A stretch of DNA of 64,000 nucleotides from Blastobasis lacticolella (Eukaryota; Arthropoda; Insecta; Lepidoptera; Blastobasidae), in NCBI GenBank assembly GCA_905147135.1, contig LR990059.1, forward strand, positions 14,159,001-14,223,000, given 5' to 3'. The position numbers and the translations under genes are program-made. Positions 45,241-57,200 of the stretch are shown piece by piece. Each line of letters opens with the position of its first letter. Positions within the stretch are counted from its first letter, which is position 1. Under the pieces are notes generated by a model. The model did not search any database. It worked only from the letters and a program-made list of their open reading frames with translations, and was not told where the DNA came from.

Positions 45241-48200
45241 TTAAATCACACCAAATCTCTTCGCTTGATGAATCATTTCAATGACTGAATCCATTGCTTC
45301 CAGATTATTTGGCAGAATCTGGTCGGTTGGCAACAGGTGACCGTAAACGCCCCTGTCTCTCAGTTCATAGCAATATACCAGAGGCACTTTCAGTTGTTCT
45401 TTAACCCAATCTATGCTTCCGCCACTCGCTTCGTCTGAAATAAGGAAATATTCTTCAATTTTCACATTTAAGTACCAGAAAGCAACGATATCTTATCGGT
45501 CTTTACCTATTCGTACGGTGTTTTTCTATGGCAGTGAGTAGACAAACGGGTAAGCGGGCACATGCAAGATGTGGAATGAGCTATCATGAAGTCTTTCCTT
45601 TGCACTATAACATGGGGTTCTTCAGAGGGAATGTCTACAGGTACCTCAAAGGCATCCGCTCCCTTTTGATTGTAGGTGTGCCTCCTTAGACAATAAAACA
45701 AAATCCTGATCGTGCGTAGTCACCGGTGGACATTAACAACACAAGGGGTAACCAATGCATTGCCCCTTGTTTGTTTCACCCTCTAAGTGCCTTCCCCTTG
45801 GATATGAATAACCATAGCCATAAGAGAGGTAGGGCATACGGGGTATCCCGTCTGAATTGGAGCCGCCCGACTGGGGAGGTACCTCCACCTTACAGAATAC
45901 CGCAGCTATAGTATTAGTAGTATTGTATATCTGCCGGTGAGTAAGGTCTCCAGTGCTCCATGGCGTGGGGATTTGGGGAACCGTGGCTTTGGCAGTGGAA
46001 GGGCATTTGCCCGTTTTGCTGCCAGAACAACGTGCTACAGAGGTGGGCAACGCATTAACGATACACTTAGTGTTGCTAATGTCTATAGGCAGTGGTGACC
46101 ACTTTCCATCAGGTGGCCTGCTTGCCTGTTTGCCTAAGGTATGACATAAAAAGGGTAAATTCTATAGGCTTCGGTCTCAGACCAGGCAGAGCATGGACAC
46201 CATGGTCAGGGACATTCGGGTTGTTCCGACGCCAAATGTTCAAACTATTTCACACCTTTTAAAGTATTCCGCGTGCCCAAACATTTGCACGGAGGAGGAT
46301 CTGATGGCAGCCACCAACAGTGTTGTCAATGTGGCTTATTATTTATTTTATTATTGGCACGCTAAGAAAAAATACCTCTAAAACCTTGAGACGTTGTTTT
46401 GAGAGCAAATATTGCCCCTCTATTGCCAAAGCCACGCTTCCGATGGAGCACTAAAGACCTGACACATTAAAAGTTGATTTCTGAACTTGACAATTCAGAT
46501 GGTAACGACGACGATGATATTTAGATGGATGATATTACTACTCATTCAAAAATTTTTATTGAACTATGTATATTATACAAGAAAATATAATTGACAAAAA
46601 GTATAGAAGACGCAACACAGGTCTACTTCAATGAAGAAATTTCTTTGAGCAACCGTACAGTAGAGTGATGTTGTAATTAAATTTAACAAGTATCTATATG
46701 TGATAGAAGTACTGGCAAAATTATAGAATTATATGAGGGATATAGAGATTGAATAGGTTAGGAGACAAGAGGGAAGAGTAGCGAGTTCTTCCTCCAGAAC
46801 CAGAACACGTCTTAATGATGATTAAGACGTGTTCTGGTTTGAGCATGTAGAGAGGATAAAAACGGAACGTAGTGTCCTAACGTAAACAAACCGCTGTTCA
46901 AAATATTATAAAAATAATTAGAAATCCAGTAGTAATACTTACAAAATTAGTGTTAAAAAGTGCAGTGACATCAGGAGAAACCATTCAACATTTTGGTTCA
47001 CAAGGAATCGTCGAATTACTACATAATTTTCGGCAAGTATTCCATAAGATATACGTTATAATACAATATTTGAACCGTGGAAAAAGTATATTATCGAATC
47101 ACAACACATCTTCAAAATAAAAACAGCTGATTGGAGGTTAGAAAAACGCTTGTGACGTGCGCTTTGACAGAAGACAACTGACAGCCGAGTTACGGAAGCG
47201 TTCTCAATTAAAATTGCGTTTTGTTCTCGCTGACCACAGTATCTGTTTCATTTCACGCATGACACTTATTTATTCATTTTAAAACAAAGACTTGAAGATC
47301 AGAACACAAAAATGACACCAAAAATAAAAAAATGCTCCAAATGTTTAAAACTAATAACAAGACAAGAATTTTTGACATGTATTAATTGTAATTTAATTTA
47401 TGACACAGAATGTGCAAATTTGACATTAAAGAAATTTTATATAATGTCACGTACACAGAAGTCGAAATGGGAATGTCAGGTTTGTACAACAATAAAAGAA
47501 AAGACACAAACAATAGCTAATGAACAGGAAGTATTGGACAAAACTAAAACACCCACTAGAGTTAATTTCGTACGCTCACAATCACAAAATGATGTAGAAG
47601 ATAATTTAAATAGCGTATCTGTCAATACTGTCGATGAAGATATCACTTCTCGAAGTTTTGACTTATCAACATACAACAGTTTGAATAACACGGAAGATGA
47701 GTTAAGAGAGGAAATCACTAAGCTTAAAGAACAACTAAATAGTACCCAAAACGAGCTCGAGAATCAAATTTTACAGAACATGGATTTAACAAAACAAATA
47801 ACAAATCTTGATACACAGATTAAGTCTTTAAAGGCCATCTGTATGTCTCCAGTATCGGCCGATGCTATCAATCGCACCCCAACAATAAAAAAGAAAACAA
47901 AAAATAAAAGACGAAATTCTTTGATAGATTACAAAGTAATAGAACGTTATAATGGAATAGAGACAAATGCAGAAGAATATGAACTAAATACAAATGACAT
48001 AAAAAGTAATAAACAAATGACTGACACAAATATGACAACTACGAAAGAGGTGAAAAAACAGAGCGAACAAACAATAAAAAAGAAATACGAAGTTGATAAA
48101 CCAAAGATATACATAATTTCAAATAGCAAACGATATAATATATTGAAAAATTTAAAACAAAACATTTTCTACGATGACTATGAAACGCTTCACTACATAA

Positions 48201-51200
48201 CGCCAAATGTGGGAGTAGATATTTTAACCAGTAATGTGAAACAAAAGGCTACAGGTCTAACTAAGCGGGATTACTTTGTTGTCATGATCGGTGAAGAAGA
48301 TTTCAAAAGATCGCGAAACTACAAAGCATTAGTGGACTCAATTAAAAACAACTTACAAATTATAGCTAATGAAACAAATGTAATAATAGTCTCTCCTAAT
48401 TATATATGTGGCACATATCTATTCAATTGGCGAATAGAAATATTTAATAATATACTTGTACAAAGTACATCAAAATATGCATACGCCATGATTCTTGATG
48501 CAAATAAAGATCTACAGCTGAACATGTTCTCTGCGGTTACTGGGAGAATAAAAAATACAGGAGTGCAAAACATAATCCAGAACATAGCGGAATATATCAG
48601 CTTACTAAAAATTGACAACAAAAAAGGTGAGGAAGACGATGACATTGACGACAGCAAACAGCAAAATTTAATTAAAAATAATATGTTTTTTCTATTACAA
48701 TAACATTCGAATACTCCATCAAAATATCTCAGGACTATTAACAAAAACTGATGACCTTATAGTCAATCTAAGTGTGATAGCAGATCACAACATGGGTATA
48801 GACGTTTTATGTATAACTGAGCACAACATGATTCCAGACAATGAAGCACTCTTAACTATACCGAACTTCACATTAGCAGCTAGCTACTCAAGAGATAAAA
48901 AAAGAGGGGGATCATGTATTATTGTGAAAAATGGACTTAGGTACAAGGTATTAGAAGACATAGGGAAGTTGTCCGTGCAATGTATCACTGAAGTCTGCGC
49001 AATTGAGCTGTGTGATCATAGTTTAATAATTTTGTGTATGTATAGAGTTCCTAACACTAGTTTTAATATTTTTCACGATATTTTAGAACAAAGTTTAAAT
49101 AGAGTCAACTGCAAAACAAACAAAAAAATTGTAATCTGTGGAGATTTCAATATAGACACGCTAAAAGACACTCCAAAAAGTCGGGAATTTATTAATCATT
49201 TGCTGTGCCATAACCTAAATCTTGAAATTAAACAAGCAACAAGAATCAATAGCGGAACTTGCATCGATAACTTTGCTCATAATGTAAAGGGATCAAAAGC
49301 ACAAGTAATAGATATGGCTTTATCAGATCACGCTGCACAAATCTTAATATGTCCTACGAAAAAAACGTGTGCTGTAAAATCATGGTTTATTAAACGTCGT
49401 GATTACAGTACGGATAATTTTCAAATTTTCAGAAAATATGTTGAAAGTTTAACTTTTGCCGACGTGTTTAATAGTACAGACGTTAATGAAGGATACGATA
49501 ATTTCATTGATATATTTAAATGTCTCCATGATTTATGTTTTCCCTATAAAACAATTAAAAAAACAATAATGACAAAACCAAAGTGGCTTACAAAAGGAAT
49601 AAAATCATGTTGTAGAAAAAAAAGGGAAACTTTATGGCACTATCGGCGAAATAAAGATGACAAAACTAAAGTGGCTTTAAAATCGTATTCACGCAGACTA
49701 AGAAAAATAATAAAATTAACACAAAGATCACAAAATGCTTATTATATAAATACTTCCAAAAATAAATCTAAAGCTACGTGGAAAATTATTAATAGTACAA
49801 AGTGCAGCTATCCAAAAGAGCCAATTACCGGCGTTGTTGTAAATGACAAACATATTACGTCGCCATCACAAATTGTTAACTCATTCAATGATTTTTTTAT
49901 AAACCAAAATAATGATGTAAACCAAAATAATAATAAAAACTATGACATTAATATACAAAACAATTTATATTCAATATTTATGGCTCCAACTACAGCTACG
50001 GCCGTATACAAAACCATCATGGCGTTAAAGAATACGAATAGTGTAGGTTGTGATGATATTAGCACAAAGGCAGTTAAATATGTTGCAGATCTAATTGCCA
50101 ATCCCTTAAGTCACTTAGTAAACCTATGTTTATCTACAGGTACCTTTCCGAATAAACTGAAAACGGCTATTGTTGTGCCGCTTTTCAAAAAAGGTGACGA
50201 AAGTGACATGTCAAATTATCGTCCAGTAGCTCTTTTACCAGTTATATCAAAAATTTTTGAAAAGATTATTCACGAAATTTTTTATAATTTCTTAGAGAAA
50301 CACAATTTATTAATTACGGAGCAAAACGGCTTTAGGAAAGATAAAACGACAAGTATGGCAATTTATGATTTAGTGAAACATGCTGTTACACACATGGATA
50401 AGAGGTCTCCATCATGTGCCATATTCATGGACATGTCAAAGGCATTTGATCGCGTTGATCACAAGCTGCTGCTATGGAAATTGGAGCGTTATGGATTCCG
50501 TGGCAACTCTTTAAATTTAATAGCATCCTATCTAGAAGGTCGAAAACAGTATACTAAATTGACACAAATATCAATAGATTCCAAAGAGGAAGAAACTTAT
50601 ATTTCTGACAGCCAGACCATTAAATATGGAGTTCCTCAAGGTAGTGTTCTTGGACCTTTATTATTTTTAATATTTATTAATGACATTGTAAAATCAAGTA
50701 AATATCAAATGACACTTTTTGCCGATGACAATACAATATTTTTTGACCACAATAATGACATTGATTATCAATTAGAAATAAATAATACTTTAAATAATGT
50801 AATAAACTGGCTTGACATGAACAATCTAAAAATTAATATTGAAAAAACTAATATAATGCAATTTACACAAAGAAAAAAGACCGACACGCTAAAAATTATA
50901 CATAAAAATCAAATAATAGCCGAAACACAAACAGTTAAATTTCTAGGGCTCTATGTGGACAACAATATGACATGGGTAACACATTCACAGGACGTTTGTA
51001 AAAAATTATCTAAGTTCTCATTTGCCTTATATAAGTTATCCAAAGTAGCAGACCGGCAAACAGTCCTAACGTCATATCATGGATTTGTGATTGCAACTTT
51101 GCGATATGGCATAATTTTTTGGGGCAACTCTTCAGAGAGGGAAACTGTGTTTAGGGCTCAAAAAAGGTGTATTAGGGCAATGTGTGGCATCAAACCTGTG

Positions 51201-54200
51201 GACTCCTGCCAGCCTCATTTTAAATCAATGAAACTATTAACCTTTCCGTGCCTGTACATTTTGGAGTGTTGCGTATTCGTGCATTGCAACCCAAACATAT
51301 TTAAAAAGAAGCCTGTAGTTGACTCCATTAAGCTTAGACCCAGAAACATTATAATAGAGACACATTGCTGCAAAACAGCAATGATGAGTAAAAATATTAC
51401 TGAAATGGGTCCCAAACTATACAACAAACTACCAGAATTTGCAAAATCTCTGGATGTTAAAAATTTTAAAGTATTTTTAACTAATTTGCTAATTGATAAA
51501 TGCTATTATAATATTAATGATTACCTTAGTGACATCAATTTAAGAAAACTTTGACATTTGGATATTTTAGCATTCTATTTGGTAGGAATACATTTTATTT
51601 TTATTTTTTTAAGGGCGATGACATTATTTTAATAATTCAGATTGACATTTTTTTAGTGGCACTTTATGAAATAACTATTAAATTTGAATTATTATTACTT
51701 GACATTTTATATTTTATTGACATTTTATGGAATAATTAGTACATTTGAATTATTATTATTTGTCATTATAATTTAATTATTTTAACTTAAGACATTCAAT
51801 TTTAATTATTTGACATAATGAATTTTAGTGATTTGACATTTATTTAATTTACTTTTTAATTGTATTATAAACAATCAAGTTCATGTGAAACTTGTCATAT
51901 TCAGTATGCTTTAAGGCGCATCATGGAGCCGCTACTATTATTATTTACCACCTTTATGTACCTGTGATGACTGAATAAATGATTATGATTATGATTATGA
52001 TTATGATTAAAAGAAAGAAGATGTGATTGAGTATGTGTATTTGTAAAGATGGGTTGTAGATAAACGGCATATCGACAGGTTTATAAAGCATTTTTTCAGT
52101 ATTGCATTAACTAATTGCTATAGACCATTCTAGAATATACTAGAAATGTTCCAGATCTAGCAGATTCTCCGCTGGTATAATATATAGCTCTTATAATTCA
52201 GTAATCTGCTCGATCATTCGCCTCAAATAAATTAAACTCTCTATCTCATAACTCAACTTATGCCTTATGTTGATGTTGATGATATTGATCGAATCTAAAT
52301 CCATTTTATTTTTAACGCTTTGTGTTGTCACTTCATTATGTTGTGTACAAAAAGTGATTTAATCCATTTTATTTTCTTATCGTACAAAAATCAATATGAT
52401 TGTTTTATGATATGTTCTTTAAATCTTGCACAGCAATCTTATTAATTTCTAAGAAACAGCCCCAGTCATTTTCCACGCTTAGCAGCCTCACTGGTCGTCA
52501 GGTATGGTGGTGCTTTCGTCCTAAGGAGGTTCATAATATATCTAGTAAAAAACTATCCAGGAATTGTGTACATCTATATACTCACAAATAGCTTCAGCTA
52601 TGTTACCAGTCACATATTGTGTCCCGAATCTAGTGGCTAAGGCTCCCATCGCACGTCTTCCAACTTTCACCTGAAGCAATTAAATATTATGTAATTCCGA
52701 CAGTCGGACGAAAACAAAAAAAATCCTTTTGGTTCCAGTTTGTTTGTTTGGATCAGTTTCAATTTGGATCCGTTCAGTTTATTTTGAAATATCGCCTAAA
52801 TAGCAGTCAAACCTGAAGGCCATTGGTAGACCAAATCGTTCAAAGGTTTCTAATTGTTAATAAAATAGCTACCAAGAGTACTTAGTTCAAAAGCCGCCAC
52901 GTCAGTTTGGTTATCACCCCGTTGAAACTAGTTTCACATTCCATAACGGGCAACTATTCAACTTAGTTTAAAAACTGGTAAAACTTTATGAACTACAAAA
53001 ATTGCGATGTAAAATTTTACCGCTTCGTCGTAGTTTGCATACTGCTCTGTTGAATTCCCAAAAGGTATTAACAGAAGTTGGCCAGCTGAGTGGAAAGAGA
53101 GGTAGATGTCGATTTTGTCGCCAATCGATCTGATGAACGTTGATAGAGATCTAGTTTCTGGTTCTGAGAAGGGTCCTGGTCCAGCGTATGTTTGAGTAGA
53201 AGGGTTTATGCTTGCTCCTTTTACTGAAAAGGATAAGAACAATTTAAACCTAAGTAAAATTTTACTGCTTCCTCGTAGTTCGCATAATGGTTTGTTGAAT
53301 TCCCAAAGGGTATTAACAAAAGCTGGCCAGATGAGTGAAAAGAGAGTTAGATGTCGATTTTGTGGCCAATCGATCTAATGAACGTTGATAGAGATCTGGT
53401 TTCTGGTTCTGAGAAGTACAGCGTATGTATTAGTAGAAGGGCTTATGCTTGCTCTGGTTACTGACAAGGATGAGGGAAATGTTAACTTTGGTCAACGATT
53501 ACGAATAGCCAAAATCTGTTCGGAATATGAATCGAAATAATAATATACCTACCTTAGTAGAGTTAGCCTTAGTAGTAGTAGTTACCTTAGTAGATCGTTT
53601 CATACAGAACCTTAAAAAATGTTATAGAGCTATTTGCTTCACCACATTTATTCCTTAAGTACCTAATTCTAAGCATATCTAGTGCACGCCCCAATATAAA
53701 AATGCTACTATCAGGGGCGAGGGAGGTATAAAGGACCACTCCACACACCAATTTTTTTTAAATCTGTTAGTTTCTCGTTGGCTACTACAGCAAGTTTGGT
53801 ATCATTTTCGTATAAAATGAAGATGTAGAATTCATTATTTATTATTCAGGTATTTATTTTATTCATTTTCATAGTAATATTTTGAATAAATTGTATAAAA
53901 GTAAAAAGTTAACAAATTGTTTTCTGCTTTGAGAGCATAGAACTTGTAAACAACAGAAGAATATAAGAAACAAAAAATATTCTAAAAAATCGTATTTTTC
54001 GCCGATTCCAAAAATATATATTCTAAGAACCTTTTACAACTAAAAGTTCGTAAAAAAATTCTGTAACCTAGCAGTGGTCACAATTCCCTTTAAGAGGCGA
54101 TTTACCTTTTTACAAATTGGTCTGTATTATCAAGCTACTATGGTAAGTTTGGTATCATTTTCATATAAATAGAAGATGCAGAATTCATTTCTGGTATTTA

Positions 54201-57200
54201 CGTTAATCATTTTCATAGTATTTTTTTTTATTAATCGTGAAAAAGTATAACCCGCGTCACGAAAGAAAGGACTTGACAAATTGCAGTAGAGGGGATTTCG
54301 CGCAGGTAATCGTATACAGCACAACTCGAACCACGTGTCCCGCCTAGTCTCTTCTTATTTGACACTAGCTTTAAAAAGTAGTCAAATTTTTTCTGCTTTG
54401 AGAGCTAATAACTTTTAAATACTTGCTGCCATCTGACCTACGTGACCCTGCTACCAGAGGAACCTGACCAGATGGGATCATGGTTACACATCACGATGTT
54501 TTCCCTCACCGTAAGATATTTAAATCGCCTATTTATTTTTCTGTTGTTCAAAAGTTATTAGCTATCAAAACAGAATAAAATATTTTTACATTTATGTGAT
54601 TTATTCAAAATATTACTACAAAAATGATTAAAATAAGTACCGACAATGAATTCTACATCTTAATTTTAAACGAAAATGATACCAAAATTGTTGAAGCCAG
54701 CGGGAAACAAACAAATTTTTTTAAATATGGTGGGCGGAGGGGATCTTTATACCCCCCTCGCTCCTGGTAGCAGCATTTTTTTTCTTGGGGCCCGCGCTAG
54801 AAATGCTTAGAATTACTAAAGGAATAAATGTGGCGAAGCCAATTTTATATAGCTCTATATAAAATTTTGAGGTTCTGGTAGACCTCCCACTACCTAAGGT
54901 CATACTGAAGTTAATGTCCCGGTTTTGATCTCGCGCGCGAGGTCTGAGGTCCGTCTTGACCATGATCCAGGATATGGCAGACCAGCTAATTACAATGGGG
55001 CGACTGAGATCTCACCTCCGTGACCCGTTAACAGGGCACCTGACCAGATAAGATCATGATTACACATTTAGTCACCTGAATATGGTGCAGGTTTCATCAC
55101 GATGCTTTCGGTTCGTGGCGTCTTTAGACCCAGGGGGTCTGCACCAGAAAACGGTCAAGGGAGTATCGATCGTCTCATCTTTAAAGTCCGGTGGCTATAT
55201 GCGGAACTATAAACATTAGCTAAAAGATAATAGACAACTCAGAGAAGTCTAGAAACAACAGCGCTTTTCTTCAAAGGTACTAAATATTTTACGTCTATTC
55301 CTTGTGCGTTTTCAGAATAGCATAGATATAATAGGTCCGAGATATCCGAGTTCTGTCCAAGTCGGTCCAAGTCAGAGTCGAAAGAGATATTGTTTTAAAT
55401 TGTATTTTTACAATATCCTTTAATGTACAATAAAGTAATATAAATAAAAAAGTAAAGAAATTTTATCATAGTACAACTATTGTAGCTATTATAGTCAAAT
55501 TTCCATGGTACGGGTTATCTACAATCCGTCAAGTTTAGGTTATTGCGTGGCAAGAAAACGAATATTTAATTTTTATAACACTCTACTTCGTACTTCATAC
55601 CAGCAAGTATGAAGATTATGGAAAAAACAATAGGAAACGCACGTCCAGCAATAGACATTTTACGGGCTGTTACCGTTATGTGATATGAATCATTTTATGA
55701 AATATTTCACCTACCAAGCCAATTGTTGTTCCAATTTCTATTCAAATCAACACCATAGTTGGTGTTGTCTATTGGTCTCCTGTTTTTACGCCACAGTCTG
55801 TCCTGAAAACACAATATAACCCTATCAGCGTCAAATTTTATTGACTCTTGAAGAGAGCACCATAAATGTTTTATCAATATCGTGATGAGATACGAGTACG
55901 TCAGGAAACTGGATTAATGATAAAGTAATTGAACTAATAGTATGTTGTTGTAATAACATGGTTTAAAGGTGACCTCCATGTTCAATGTCATTAGACATAA
56001 TATGGCTAAGTACTTAATTATCTTGAAACTAGCTCGAGTTTTAATCGATAACGGACATAGTACTAGTAATTGTCCTAACATCGCATGATAAATTAAATTT
56101 GGCACTTACTGTACTGTGAGTCCAGACATATCCGTCTGGGTTGGTCACTGGGAAAATGTACCATTCGAAGTCCCTTGCTGCAGCCATGGTCTCAGAATCA
56201 GTGCTGGTTACGAGTTCATTGATGAGGTAACAAGCGAACGAAACCACGATCCACTCCCTTGAGTGGATGCCAGCTTCGATAAAGATCACCCTCTTTTCAC
56301 CTCCATGTGTTATTTTTAGACCTTTTATCTCTCGACCTGGAGCGTATTTTAGATTTTGGTAAAAATACGGAACAAATCTAGGAAACTGCTTCACGCTAAT
56401 AAGAATAAAGATGAATTTTTTTTTATAGGTAGGTATGACAAGTTGAATCGGGTCACTACGGAAGTACCGGGTTCGACTCCAGAATTGGCAGACAATTAAA
56501 CGATGAATTTAAATTTCAAGGTGGTTTCAATAGTATATAGTCAGCTACAGAGTGGACGGACACATATTCAATAAATATATTATAAGGGGTTTCTCTTTCT
56601 TTCTAAACTTTCCGTTCTCGTTGCAGCTGACTATAATATGTATCCAAATGAACTGCACAGGCTTGACGATAAGTGGTAATTAGATGTACTCGTACTAGCC
56701 AAATATATCCATTAAATCTATATAGATACTACAGAAAGGATTGCCTAAGCTTGGCAATCGTTTTCAGTGGCAGTAGGCAGGGCACATAGCTCGCAGAACA
56801 GATGGCTGATGTGGCAGGGACGTCGCGAGTGGCGACCACGTACCGGAAGACGCAGCGTAGGTAGGCCTCCACAAAGTGGACCAACGATCGGGTAAAGATC
56901 GCAGGTACCAGCTGGATACGGAAGGTACAAGACCGTCCATTGTGGAGATCTCTGGGGGAGGTCTATGCCCGGCAGTGGGCGTCTTCCGACTGATATGATG
57001 ATGATGATTACAGGAAGAATCGGCAGAAACAGATAAAGATTCCCACTCAGCCGAAGACTGAAGCCTTGGAAGCGTTCTAATATAGCGCTGATTTCCTTAC
57101 CTTCATATGTTACTCCTCCAACAACGGGGGTAACAATCGACGGGTATGCGATAACGACGTCGGTCATCCAAGCTTCAACATCTTCCAATGTGTAATACGT

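Larger units (their letters stand above)
47150..52008 (+). mobile_element. Complete CR1-like non-LTR retrotransposon in carboxypeptidase intron 6
   Basis: Two-ORF element inserted antisense to the host gene. A 5' leader of about 160 bp precedes ORF1 (47312). ORF2 follows and the 3' UTR ends in four to five TGATTA units (51980-52008), the microsatellite-type tail expected of CR1-group elements rather than poly(A). Both ORFs are open, so the copy may be recent and potentially autonomous. The 5' boundary is a guess from where the GC content and leader begin; no clear target-site duplication was found, which is usual for CR1. Confidence 0.8.
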
